DNA of 64,000 nucleotides from Lachnospiraceae bacterium (GCA_014804795.1 JAAUZC010000053.1:62001-126000), one strand, 5' to 3'. Shown: positions 7,537 through 15,090, counted from the first letter of the stretch. A program made the numbers and translations. The notes: generated from the letters alone by a model not told the origin.

Positions 7537-8451
7537 ATGGAGCGGGAACTTGCGGAAAAATATAACGCATTAAAAGAGAAGATAGACAGTTATGTTTCCG
7601 GGGGCATAGCCGTTGCTTTTTCCGGCGGCGTGGATTCCGCGCTTGTGTTAAAACTGGCTTGTATGGCGGCAGGAGAGAAATCTACGGTATATGCGGTCAC
7701 GGTGGAGACAAAGCTTCATCCGGCAGGAGATCTGGAAACGGCAGGGATGGCAGCAGCAGAATTCGGGGCAGTGCATAAAGTGCTGCAGATCGATGAACTG
7801 GCAGAAACCGGGATAGAGACTAATCCGGTCAATCGATGCTATCTCTGTAAAAAAGGCATTTTTGAGAAAGTAAAAGAGCTGGCGGAGGAGCTTGGGGCAG
7901 GCTGCATTTTGGAGGGAACCAATGCGGACGATCTGGGACAGTACCGCCCCGGTATTCGGGCGCTTAAGGAACTGCAGATCATCAGTCCGCTCGCCGCATG
8001 CGGGCTGACGAAAGAGGAAGTACGGAAACTGGCGGAGCATTTGGGAATCCCGGCAGCAAACCGCCCTTCTGCGCCCTGCCTTGCGACGCGACTGCCCTAT
8101 GGAACAAAAATCAGCTATGAACTGCTTGCAAAGATTGACGAAGGAGAGAGGTATCTAAGGGCGCTTGGCTTTTATAATGTACGACTGCGGGTACATGAAT
8201 TGATTGAATCAGTCGGTAGAGAATCGAAAAGTGTTGAGGAGGGTTCTGTTTATCGGCAGGGGAAGCAGGAAAAGGATAAGGCATGGCTTGCCCGTATTGA
8301 GGTTGACAGAGAGGATTTACCAAAGCTGATAGCGTACGGGGAAGAAGTAACTGAGAAAATAAAGGGATTAGGATTTTGCAGGGTAACAGTGGATCTTGAA
8401 GGATTCCGGTCCGGAAGTATGGATGAGAATATGAGGGAATTGGAAAGGTAA
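7537..8451 (+). CDS. larE: Sulfur transferase LarE (PP-loop), three-cysteine type
   Basis: LarE adenylates the dicarboxylate precursor and adds sulfur to make the bis-thiocarboxylate that will bind nickel. PP-loop AFSGGVDSALVLKLA is at about residues 28-42. Three cysteines stand out: C101 and C104 in NRCYLCKK and C181 in APCLATRLPYGT. The last matches the active-site Cys; the added CxxC suggests the form that holds a [4Fe-4S] cluster instead of sacrificing a cysteine, as reported for some LarE proteins. That assignment is inference. ATG 7537 is chosen (AAAGGA upstream, usual N terminus); an in-frame GTG at 7477 would add 20 residues. No larA follows. Confidence 0.9.
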   Translation: MERELAEKYNALKEKIDSYVSGGIAVAFSGGVDSALVLKLACMAAGEKSTVYAVTVETKLHPAGDLETAGMAAAEFGAVHKVLQIDELAETGIETNPVNRCYLCKKGIFEKVKELAEELGAGCILEGTNADDLGQYRPGIRALKELQIISPLAACGLTKEEVRKLAEHLGIPAANRPSAPCLATRLPYGTKISYELLAKIDEGERYLRALGFYNVRLRVHELIESVGRESKSVEEGSVYRQGKQEKDKAWLARIEVDREDLPKLIAYGEEVTEKIKGLGFCRVTVDLEGFRSGSMDENMRELER

Positions 8452-8462
8452 GAGGCATTGAA

Positions 8463-9620
8463 ATGGCAGATGAAATCAAAAAAGAAGATATGGGCCTTCC
8501 TGTGTTCAAAAGACCTTTTAGTGTGCGGGTTCGTGAGGGATGGGAAAACTTTTTAAAAAAAGAAAAGAAGCTCCGCAGGCTGATTGATAGGCATGCGGAC
8601 AGCGAGAAGATTGGAGAACAGCTGGAAAAGTTGCTGTCACCTGTTTTTGAGGTGGTATATGCGGAAGTCGGCTTTCATGAAGGAAAATATGATCTGATCC
8701 TGAATCTGGAGGGTGACTGGTCACGGCTGTTTCCCCTGACTTATTTTAAGAATCATGCGCCGAGGGAAGTGCTTGGGAACTGGAATATCCTTGTGGGAAG
8801 GCAGTCACGGGAGGAGAAGATAGGAAATTATCAGCTGCAAACAGAGGATGGTATGGTTTCGGCGGAGGATTTTCAGATTTGGACTACGTGGGAGGAAAAG
8901 CAGGCCAAAGTATCTGTTTACTGTGAAAAGCTTCTTCCGCTTCTGCAGGAAAAGGAAGGCGCCGCTTACTGGATCGTCTATACAATGTTGGATTATGCGC
9001 TTGGCGAGCTGACGGAAATGAAATATATCTGTGAGCTGGAAATACTGCGTGCTCCTTTGGGAGAATCGGCTCTGCTTTTGAAGCAGCTTCTTTCCCATTT
9101 TATGGAACAGCTTTCTTTGAGTAAAGAGGAATTATTTGACGCGGAGAGATATTGCCGGTTATATACTGCCTATCAGATGAAGCCGAATGAAGAGGCGACA
9201 GATGGGCTGCGGAAGGATGTATATGCGGGGAGCGGATGCTTTTTTCCGCTTTTAAATGAGTTCTGGAGAGCGGAAAGCCGCATGATGGATGCACTGCATG
9301 CGGACGGCATTGCGGCGGGATATTTCTGTTATCCTTTGTATGGCTTTCAGGGAGAGGACAGAGGGACCAGGATTCTGGATTATCGTGATAATATGGCGGA
9401 TGAAATAGAGGCTCTGGCAGGTTCTGACAGTTTTACGTTTATCGGCGGCGCGTCCGGTATCTACTATGGTTATATTGATTTTATCGCATGGGATTTAAAG
9501 ACGGTACTGGATACGGCGGTCTCTGTCTTTGGGAAATCCGGGATAGACTGGGTGATGTTCCACAGTTTCAGGCAGGATGCGGATGGGATCACTTTATTTG
9601 AAAAAAGGGAAAGCAAATAG
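8463..9620 (+). CDS. Unrecognised 385-residue soluble protein
   Basis: I do not recognise a family. The protein has no signal peptide or membrane helix, is acidic, and is rich in Trp and Tyr (WENFLKKEKKLRRL, NWNILVGRQSREEK, IWTTWEEKQAK). A C-terminal stretch SDSFTFIGGASGIYYGYIDF looks like a buried beta region. AAGAGG about 8 bases ahead of the ATG supports the start, and the gene begins 12 bases after larE, so it is probably cotranscribed with the lar genes. A link to nickel cofactor use is only positional. The gene downstream sits inside a mobile element, so this is the operon end. Confidence 0.75.
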   Translation: MADEIKKEDMGLPVFKRPFSVRVREGWENFLKKEKKLRRLIDRHADSEKIGEQLEKLLSPVFEVVYAEVGFHEGKYDLILNLEGDWSRLFPLTYFKNHAPREVLGNWNILVGRQSREEKIGNYQLQTEDGMVSAEDFQIWTTWEEKQAKVSVYCEKLLPLLQEKEGAAYWIVYTMLDYALGELTEMKYICELEILRAPLGESALLLKQLLSHFMEQLSLSKEELFDAERYCRLYTAYQMKPNEEATDGLRKDVYAGSGCFFPLLNEFWRAESRMMDALHADGIAAGYFCYPLYGFQGEDRGTRILDYRDNMADEIEALAGSDSFTFIGGASGIYYGYIDFIAWDLKTVLDTAVSVFGKSGIDWVMFHSFRQDADGITLFEKRESK

Positions 9621-9727
9621 TTTTCTGTCATGTTTTATGGATTTTTGACGTTTGAGGAAGAATAAACGGCAAATTTAACAAAAGAAACTTTATATGGAAT
9701 AAAAAACTTTTGGCACACTTGATACAG

Positions 9728-10360
9728 GTAATAAAGTCCCTTTTACCTTTTGTGTTGATGGAGCTGAACACCGGCGATTTAACGAATCACGGATTGAAAC
9801 AGAAAATAAGCTGTGATACAATCAGAGCATCAAATCAGAATTATGCAGGAGAATATGATGGAAAAGAAAGTGTTTGTATGGGAACCTTGGTTCTTCATAA
9901 CGTTTGGCTTGTTCCATTTGCATAGGATATGGGGCTTAATAGATAGAAGTTCTTATGCCGGGTTTTGGATTGGGGTACTGGAAAATAAGGGGGTATCCTA
10001 TTTTGCATTAATGGGAATATTGGCTATACTTTGCATTTTGGGAGTTACCACCTTTGTAAAAAACTACCATAGAAACTACTGGTGGAGATGGATATATCTG
10101 TTTGGTGGTATGTATCTGTTATTTGATTTGTTTGCTATTGCGATAGGCTTGGAGTTTTGGAAAAAACTTTTATTGTGGATGTTTGATGAGACTTCTATAT
10201 ATTGGAATGCTGTATGGTCATTCTTCATATTGCTGGGCGCTTTTGTTTTTTTGTTAGGCATAAAGCTATTGTTACAAAGGAAAGGATAGATTCTATCATT
10301 TTGCCGGAGAAAAATTTTATAGGCATTTATCAACACGAAGGGTAAAAGGGACGTAATAAA
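9728..10360. mobile_element. 617-bp transposon-like element with target duplication
   Basis: Directly seen: 24-bp inverted ends at 9736-9759 (starts GTCCCTTTTACC, ends GTGTTGAT) and 10329-10352, matching at 22 of 24 positions, flanked outside on both sides by the identical 8-bp direct repeat GTAATAAA (9728-9735 and 10353-10360). That is the signature of transposition with an 8-bp target duplication. The interior encodes one AT-rich membrane protein and no transposase, so mobility would need a transposase in trans. The IS family supplying it was not identified; several families make 8-bp duplications. Confidence 0.85.
9858..10289 (+). CDS. Four-helix membrane protein carried by the transposon-like element
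   Basis: About 143 residues with four hydrophobic segments: WFFITFGLFHLHRIWGLI, YFALMGILAILCILGVTTF, WIYLFGGMYLLFDLFAIAIG and AVWSFFILLGAFVFLLGIKL, with a basic C terminus LLLQRKG. The start is ATG 9858, 6 bases after AGGAG (9847-9851); ATG 9855 is possible. Codon choice is more AT-rich than in neighbours, and the gene is the only content of a unit with inverted ends and a target duplication, so it was acquired. No family recognised; the Trp/His-rich first helix is distinctive. Confidence 0.7.
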   Translation: MEKKVFVWEPWFFITFGLFHLHRIWGLIDRSSYAGFWIGVLENKGVSYFALMGILAILCILGVTTFVKNYHRNYWWRWIYLFGGMYLLFDLFAIAIGLEFWKKLLLWMFDETSIYWNAVWSFFILLGAFVFLLGIKLLLQRKG

Positions 10361-10390
10361 AAGAATAGTGTAATTTATCGGACTTTCTGT

Positions 10391-10396
10391 TATAAT
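10391..10396 (+). promoter_or_regulatory. Possible -10 box before the antitoxin remnant
   Basis: TATAAT at 10391-10396 is a perfect -10 hexamer, but no convincing -35 box lies 16-18 bases upstream. It is just right of the mobile element and may be the former promoter of the truncated antitoxin. Confidence 0.35.
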
Positions 10397-10437
10397 AATA
10401 TAGTTTTGCAAGGCTTGGATTTTCAGTTTAGGTAAAG

Positions 10438-10641
10438 ATGGATTCTGATCTGGAAGAGCGGGCAGAGAGATTATATGAGCAGATGGGAACAACGTTTGCG
10501 GAAGCGATAAGGATATTTGCAGAACAGAGTGTCAGAGAAAAAGCTATACCCTTTACGATGCATTTAGCAGTATTGGGGGAAAAGAGAATATTAGGACAGC
10601 TAATGGAAAATATTATTGGATATCTTAAATCGGAAAAATAA
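10438..10641 (+). pseudogene. RelB/DinJ-type antitoxin, N-terminally truncated
   Basis: The 67-residue reading MDSDLEERAERLYEQMG then TTFAEAIRIFAEQSVREKAI matches the ribbon-helix-helix antitoxin pattern (usually NVxIRMDSDLKKQAE...). In intact members 5-10 residues forming the DNA-binding strand precede MDSDL. Here VK is encoded just before the ATG, but a TAG at 10429-10431 closes the frame three codons upstream, so the strand is missing. There is no good ribosome-binding site and no RelE-type toxin beside it. It is best read as a decayed antitoxin, possibly damaged when the adjacent element inserted. A short functional form is less likely. Confidence 0.6.
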
Positions 10642-10655
10642 GAAATCTATAGAAC

Positions 10656-10683
10656 AAAAACACCGCATTTACACGGTGTTTTT
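10656..10683. terminator. Bidirectional terminator
   Basis: AAAAACACCG (10656-10665) pairs with CGGTGTTTTT (10674-10683) around an 8-base loop. T runs exist on both strands, so it can end both the remnant antitoxin transcript (+) and the tRNA-Pro transcript (-). Confidence 0.85.
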
Positions 10684-10686
10684 TCA

Positions 10687-10761
10687 TCGGAGTGACAAGA
10701 TTCGAACTTGCGGCCTCTACCTCCCTAAGGTAGCGCTCTAGCCAAACTGAGCCACACCCCG
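10687..10761 (-). tRNA. tRNA-Pro, anticodon AGG
   Basis: Complete cloverleaf on the minus strand. Acceptor CGGGGTG / CACTCCG (one G-T), D arm GCTC...GAGC, anticodon arm CTACC-TTAGGGA-GGTAG, T arm GCAAG-TTCGAAT-CTTGT, discriminator A, CCA not encoded. Loop positions 34-36 read AGG, so the gene needs conversion of A34 to inosine to read CCC and CCA as well as CCU. Most bacterial proline tRNAs carry GGG or TGG; A34 outside tRNA-Arg is uncommon but reported in some Firmicutes. Confidence 0.92.
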
Positions 10762-10795
10762 ATTTGCAATTTGTTATTGTCTTTGCAACGAAAAT

Positions 10796-10824
10796 AATAT
10801 ATCATAAATAGAAAAGAAAAGCAA
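10796..10824 (-). promoter_or_regulatory. Promoter of tRNA-Pro
   Basis: On the minus strand: TTGCTT (10824-10819), 17 bases, TATATT (10801-10796), with TGA just before the -10 (extended -10 type). Transcription would start about 28 bases ahead of the tRNA. Confidence 0.7.
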
Positions 10825-10850
10825 CAGAAAAATTAAGAAATTTACAAAAT

Positions 10851-10888
10851 GCGGAACGGAAGCTAAACAGCAGGAGCTGGAACAGGAG
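10851..10888 (+). repeat. Shortened leader-element remnant before udk
   Basis: GCGGAAC at 10851 followed by AAACAGCAGG and GGAACAGGAGG: the end motifs of the structured leader family without the large stem. The GGAAC tail runs straight into the udk ribosome-binding site. Confidence 0.55.
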
Positions 10889-10896
10889 GTGCGAGT

Positions 10897-11529
10897 ATGG
10901 CGGAGGCAGGGTTTGATAACAAATTCCCTATTATTATAGGTGTGGCAGGAGGAACCGGTTCCGGGAAATCCACTTTTACAAATCGTCTGAAAAAGCTGTT
11001 TGGAGAACATGTGACGGTGTTGTATTATGACAATTATTACCGTGCCCATGATGATATCCCGTTTGAGGAGCGAAAAAAGATTAACTATGATCACCCGGAA
11101 GCCTTTGAGACAGAGCTTCTTATAAAGCATCTGGGTATGCTGAAAGAGGGGAAAAGCATACAATGTCCTGTCTATGATTATACGAAACATAACCGTTCAA
11201 ATGAAGTGGTGGAAATTGCGCCGAGTAATATTATCCTGCTTGAGGGGATTTTAGTGCTTGCGGATGAGCGTTTAAGAAATATGACAGATATTAAGATATT
11301 TGTAGATGCGGATGCAGATGAGAGAATCCTGCGACGGGTGCTCAGAGATGTAAAGGAGAGAGGTCGGGACATCGAAAATATTATTGACCAGTATCTGACT
11401 ACAGTAAAACCGATGCATTATCTGTATGTGGAGCCTACAAAAATGTATGCGGATATGGTCATCAACAGTGGGATGAATGATGTGGCGTTGGATCTGGTGG
11501 CACATAAAATATCTTCTCTGCTGGAATAA
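10897..11529 (+). CDS. udk: Uridine kinase
   Basis: Phosphorylates uridine and cytidine with ATP or GTP in pyrimidine salvage. 210 residues, the usual length. Seen: P-loop GGTGSGKST at residues 18-26, YYDNYYRAHDDIPFEER substrate loop, NYDHPEAFETELL, CPVYDYTKHNR lid region, IILLEGILVL (Walker B) and DADERILRRVLRDVKERGRD. The start lies after AGGAGGTGCG. A tRNA gene runs divergently upstream and an SseB-like gene follows after 54 bases, so the two may share a transcript. Confidence 0.95.
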   Translation: MAEAGFDNKFPIIIGVAGGTGSGKSTFTNRLKKLFGEHVTVLYYDNYYRAHDDIPFEERKKINYDHPEAFETELLIKHLGMLKEGKSIQCPVYDYTKHNRSNEVVEIAPSNIILLEGILVLADERLRNMTDIKIFVDADADERILRRVLRDVKERGRDIENIIDQYLTTVKPMHYLYVEPTKMYADMVINSGMNDVALDLVAHKISSLLE

Positions 11530-11583
11530 TGTAAATGGAAAAAAGGCATTTTTGGCCGACATAACAATGTGTTTGGAAAGGGC

Positions 11584-12534
11584 ATGGTTATTAATATGGC
11601 AGAACAGGGAAAAGAGCCGGTACTTCATAATGAGGAACTGGAAGCGGCAGTTAAAGAGTTCAAGGGGAATCAGACAAAAGATAGGCTGTTAAAAATCTTG
11701 TCATATCTGGACAAAGCAACCGTGATGCAGCCGGCTGTGCTTCCAAAAGATTTGAATCCGCAGAAGATGCAGGAGCTGATGAAAGAGAGCCAGGGCGGCA
11801 AAGCACCTGTGAAACTGACAGGTCAGACAAAGCCGAGTCCGATCATACTGAAAAACGATAAGGGCGAGCAGTTTTTTGCGGCCTTTACAGGGAAAGAACA
11901 GATGCCGAGGGAGCAGAAATATCCGGCCATGATCTTCCTTCCCTTTAGAGAGTGTGCTAAGGCGGCAGTCAAAAAAGAGTTTGGGCTTTCCGGTATTGTG
12001 TTGAATCCTTTTACGGATAATCTGGTGCTGTACACGGCGGTGTTAGAGGGACTGAACGGAAAAGCGGTACAGATACTTCCGGAGGATAAAATTGCCAGAG
12101 ATAACTTTTCCGAAAGATTTTATAAGAACAAAGCGGACTTTATGGAGAAGATCGGCAGCGAAAAGGAGAGCTTTGTATTTGCCTGTTATGAGGAAGCATA
12201 CCGCAGGCTGCTCGGAGAGAAAGCGGTGTTTCCGTACACAAAAGAGAACTTTCATGTTATCACATTAAATATCAGTGATGAGCTGCATTTGGCGCGGATC
12301 ACACTTGCCGAGGGCGGCGCCATCAGGGGAGTATGTCTTTGTGCTTTTTGCTGCTATAATCCGAAAACAGAGGAGGGCGTTTACTATCTGATTCAAAAGG
12401 GCGCAAAACAGCAGAAGAATAAGCTGTTAACGGTGGACGAACAGGGGCGCTGTCTGGAACTTGGAGAAGCGCCGGAAGAGGGAAGCGAATTATATGAGCT
12501 GATTGGAAAAGTGCCCTGGGCGAAGAAGGCATGA
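11584..12534 (+). CDS. SseB-domain protein of unknown role
   Basis: About 316 residues, cytoplasmic. Residues roughly 40-160 fit the SseB N-terminal fold: a strand (ATVMQPAVLP), EQFFAAFTGKEQMP, a P-A-M-I-F-L-P-F turn, and GIVLNPFTDNLVLYTAVLE. The second half (ENFHVITLNISDELHLARI) has no motif I can name. Three starts are possible in frame: GTG 11569, ATG 11584, ATG 11596. ATG 11584 is kept because the string AAAGGGCATGGTTATTA recurs at the rnhA start (46047). SseB proteins are linked to rhodanese-like sulfur proteins in enterobacteria, but nothing here shows that. No partner gene is evident. Confidence 0.65.
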   Translation: MVINMAEQGKEPVLHNEELEAAVKEFKGNQTKDRLLKILSYLDKATVMQPAVLPKDLNPQKMQELMKESQGGKAPVKLTGQTKPSPIILKNDKGEQFFAAFTGKEQMPREQKYPAMIFLPFRECAKAAVKKEFGLSGIVLNPFTDNLVLYTAVLEGLNGKAVQILPEDKIARDNFSERFYKNKADFMEKIGSEKESFVFACYEEAYRRLLGEKAVFPYTKENFHVITLNISDELHLARITLAEGGAIRGVCLCAFCCYNPKTEEGVYYLIQKGAKQQKNKLLTVDEQGRCLELGEAPEEGSELYELIGKVPWAKKA

Positions 12535-12626
12535 CATGGAGAAAGGCTTAAGGAGCTTGAACGGAATAATATCGGCATCAAAAAGTAAAACAGAGTTAAA
12601 ATAGGGAGAATCTGGTATTCAACCTC

Positions 12627-12655
12627 TTGCATAAATAGCAATAAAAACTTATAAT
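12627..12655 (+). promoter_or_regulatory. Promoter of the HPr-like gene
   Basis: TTGCAT at 12627-12632, exactly 17 bases, perfect TATAAT at 12650-12655. It separates the HPr-like gene from the SseB-like gene upstream. Confidence 0.75.
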
Positions 12656-12703
12656 AAGAGTAATCGGGGAGACCGGATAATATGTGTTGGTGGAGGTGAA
12701 ATT

Positions 12704-12934
12704 ATGAAGACGGTAACGGTACAGCTGGACAGTATTGAAAAGATTAAGGTATTTAACAGGACAGTATGTAAATTTGACTGTGATTTTGACTTGGAGCAGG
12801 GCAGATATTATATCGATGCAAAATCCATGCTGGGTATTATGAGTCTCGATCTGAGTTCTCCGCTGGAGCTTCATTTTTCCAGTACAGAAGAAGAAGCGGC
12901 GATCCTGGAAGCGATTAAAGAGTTTATTGTATAA
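12704..12934 (+). CDS. HPr-like protein lacking the phosphorylatable histidine
   Basis: 76 residues of HPr size and fold. The region DAKSMLGIMSL matches HPr around regulatory Ser46 (KSIMGVMSL). The usual active loop with His15 (xxGxHARPA) is replaced by NRTVCKFDCDFDLEQGR, which has no His, so phosphate relay from enzyme I to sugars is not possible. It resembles the Crh situation in Bacillus, where only the Ser46 signalling role remains, but is not a Crh orthologue by sequence that I can show. GGAGGTG lies ahead of the ATG. Likely regulatory; function inferred only from missing and kept residues. Confidence 0.75.
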   Translation: MKTVTVQLDSIEKIKVFNRTVCKFDCDFDLEQGRYYIDAKSMLGIMSLDLSSPLELHFSSTEEEAAILEAIKEFIV

Positions 12935-12978
12935 AACGGTAATCGTTTTCTGAAAACAGATAAAGAATGAGAAATATC

Positions 12979-13011
12979 AATATTGCCGGCAGAGTTTCTG
13001 CCGGCAATATT
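12979..13011. repeat. Perfect 15-bp hairpin
   Basis: AATATTGCCGGCAGA and its exact complement flank a 3-base loop (GTT). There is no T run after it, so it is more likely an RNA stability or processing site than an intrinsic terminator. Confidence 0.7.
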
Positions 13012-13035
13012 AGAGTGTACGGAAAAGAGGGTATT

Positions 13036-13218
13036 ATGACGCAGGTGACAAGCTGCGATACATGCAGCAACTATATCTATGATGAAGACTATGATTGTTA
13101 TGAATGTGATGTCAGCATGGACGAGGATGAAATGGCAAGGTTTTTGTACCAAACGAGATTTGAGTGCCCCTATTACAGGTCGGACAATGAATATGAAGTG
13201 GTAAAACATCAGATGTAG
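13036..13218 (+). CDS. Small Cys/acidic-rich protein (DUF6472-like)
   Basis: 60 residues, starting MTQVTSCDTCSNYIYDED then YDCYECDVSMDEDEMARF, ending near ECPYYRSDNEYEVVK. The Cys pairs CDTC, CYEC and a late Cys suggest a small zinc-binding knuckle. The longer in-frame reading from ATG 12967 runs through the perfect hairpin and lacks a ribosome-binding site, so ATG 13036 (AGAGGG upstream) is chosen. Similar small proteins occur in Lachnospiraceae; the DUF number is from memory and uncertain. Confidence 0.65.
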   Translation: MTQVTSCDTCSNYIYDEDYDCYECDVSMDEDEMARFLYQTRFECPYYRSDNEYEVVKHQM

Positions 13219-13273
13219 GATGTTTCATACATAACGATTATAAGTAAGAAAAAGCCGGATTAAGGTGATTTAG

Positions 13274-14632
13274 ATGAAAACAAAGAAAGTGACAGCAGAG
13301 AATCGTATTACGGAGGGAGCTATCTGGAGCCAGATTTTATTGTTTTTCTTTCCGATTCTGTTAGGCTCTCTGTTTCAGCAATTATATAATACGGCGGATG
13401 CGATTATCGTGGGCAGATGCGCAGGTAAGGAGGCTTTGTCCGCAGTAGGAGGTTCGGCAGCTTCCATTATCAGTATTTTTGTGGGCTTTTTTACAGGAAT
13501 TTCCTCCGGTGCAACAGTTGTGGCAGCACACTTTTATGGAGGAAAGCAGGAAAAGGATGTATCAAAGACAGTACATACTTCGCTGATGATATCCCTTTGC
13601 GCGGGGGCGGTGTTCGGTGTGATCGGTATAATTCTGGCACCTTACATGCTGCAGCTTTTACAGACACCGGAGGAGCTTTTGGAGGAGTCTCTCGGGTATA
13701 TGCGTATCTATTTCGCGGCGACACCGGCGAATCTGTTTTATATTATGGGAGCAGGGATTTTACGGGCAGTAGGAGATTCTAAGCGGCCGCTATACTTTCT
13801 GATCGTGAGCTGTTTAGTCAATATTCCGTTGGATTTTTTGTTTGTCGCAGGATTAGATATGGGAGCAGAGGGCGCGGCCATCGCTACGGCTCTGTCTCAG
13901 ATCTTAAGTGCAGTGATGGTATTTGCGGTGCTTTACAGAGAGAAGGCCTGTTTCCGTCTGATGCCGAAAGAACTGTTCCATTGTTCAGGCGGGATATTGA
14001 AGCGGGTATTGTGGATCGGTATTCCGGCGGGGCTGCAGTCGGTGACCTACGGACTTTCCAACAGTGTGATACAGGCGAAAGTGAACAGCTTTGGAACGGA
14101 CAATATTGCGGCATGGTCGGCTTATACGAAGCTTGACGGACTTTACTGGATGACGGTATCGGCCATGGGTATTGCTGTCACAACTTTTGTAGGACAGAAT
14201 ATGGGAGCAGGGAAAATAGAACGTGCAAAGAAATCCATGTGGGAATGTATGGGAATGACGATGGCAATGGCGGGCGTACTCAGTATTTTCTTTTACAGGT
14301 TTGCAGAGTTTTTCTTTGGTATTTTTGTGGAAGATGCCGGTGTGATCTCGCTGGGGGTATCCCAGCTGCATTTTCTGACGCGCTTCTATCTGATCTATGT
14401 AGTGGTAGAGATACTTTCCGGGACACTCCGCGGAATGGAATGTGTGGTGGTGCCGACGATCATCAGTATTTTGCTGGTGTGCGGGCTGCGGGTGGCCTGG
14501 ATCATTGCAGCGCTGCCTGTCCGTAATACGATGGAGACGGTCATGATGAGCTATCCAATCACATGGATCGCGGCGGCAGCGGCATTTATTTTATACTATA
14601 CATATTATATAAAAAGGAAGGGGCACTCATGA
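13274..14632 (+). CDS. MATE family multidrug/toxin exporter
   Basis: 452-residue inner-membrane cation-coupled exporter of the NorM/DinF superfamily. Twelve hydrophobic helices are visible, starting with IWSQILLFFFPILLGSLFQQ. Family landmarks: QLYNTADAIIVGRCAGKEAL in helix 1-2, GFFTGISSGATVVAAHFYG, the GAGILRAVGDSKRPLYFLI loop, and the repeat of that pattern in the second half (GTDNIAAWSAYTKLDGLYWM, FVGQNMGAGKIERA). Full length. Substrate unknown. Its stop overlaps the next ATG (ATGA), so the two are translationally coupled. Confidence 0.93.
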   Translation: MKTKKVTAENRITEGAIWSQILLFFFPILLGSLFQQLYNTADAIIVGRCAGKEALSAVGGSAASIISIFVGFFTGISSGATVVAAHFYGGKQEKDVSKTVHTSLMISLCAGAVFGVIGIILAPYMLQLLQTPEELLEESLGYMRIYFAATPANLFYIMGAGILRAVGDSKRPLYFLIVSCLVNIPLDFLFVAGLDMGAEGAAIATALSQILSAVMVFAVLYREKACFRLMPKELFHCSGGILKRVLWIGIPAGLQSVTYGLSNSVIQAKVNSFGTDNIAAWSAYTKLDGLYWMTVSAMGIAVTTFVGQNMGAGKIERAKKSMWECMGMTMAMAGVLSIFFYRFAEFFFGIFVEDAGVISLGVSQLHFLTRFYLIYVVVEILSGTLRGMECVVVPTIISILLVCGLRVAWIIAALPVRNTMETVMMSYPITWIAAAAAFILYYTYYIKRKGHS

Positions 14633-15033
14633 AAGAGGAAGGGGTTTCATGTTCCAATGGGGAACTAAAGGATCAGGAAAGGGCTTATGCGTGGGCGGCG
14701 GCACTCTGCAGATACGCAGGGGCGGACGAGACTTTTCTGCAGGATTTCTGGGAGAGGCTGACAGCAGATGAAGAGATATATGAGGAGTTTGTCTATTATC
14801 TCGATCATCAGGATTTCCTCTACAAAGTAAAAGTGGAGGGCTATGGGCTGGTGGATCTGATGGTATTTCAGATTGATCATTTTCGCGCTGTTATGGATCG
14901 GGATGTGGCGGATATGCGGCATAATAAAGATAAGATGCTGTTGATGGCGTTTAACAGTTTACTGCAGATGCGGAAAGATCCGGAGCCGTTTGTGAGGATG
15001 ATGCAGCAAGAGACGGGGACGGACAGGATTTGA
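14629..15033 (+). CDS. Unrecognised protein coupled to the MATE exporter
   Basis: 134 residues, soluble, acidic, helical in appearance (QDFWERLTADEEIYEEFVYY, DHQDFLYKVKVEGYGLVDLM, DHFRAVMDRDVADMRHNKDK). Starts at ATG 14629 within the ATGA overlap with the exporter stop; GGAAGGGG lies about 6 bases upstream. No domain recognised. The coupling suggests a joint role or simply shared expression. Followed directly by a strong terminator. Confidence 0.7.
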   Translation: MKEEGVSCSNGELKDQERAYAWAAALCRYAGADETFLQDFWERLTADEEIYEEFVYYLDHQDFLYKVKVEGYGLVDLMVFQIDHFRAVMDRDVADMRHNKDKMLLMAFNSLLQMRKDPEPFVRMMQQETGTDRI

Positions 15034-15056
15034 AGGATTCTGGTAAAACAGAAATA

Positions 15057-15088
15057 AAAAATATCCCTGACACAGCAGGGATATTTTT
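15057..15088. terminator. Strong bidirectional terminator
   Basis: AAAAATATCCCTG (15057-15069) and CAGGGATATTTTT (15076-15088) form a perfect 13-bp stem with a 6-base loop. It ends the MATE operon and, with a second hairpin at 15187-15208, faces the convergent pepT gene. Confidence 0.92.
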
Positions 15089-15090
15089 CG

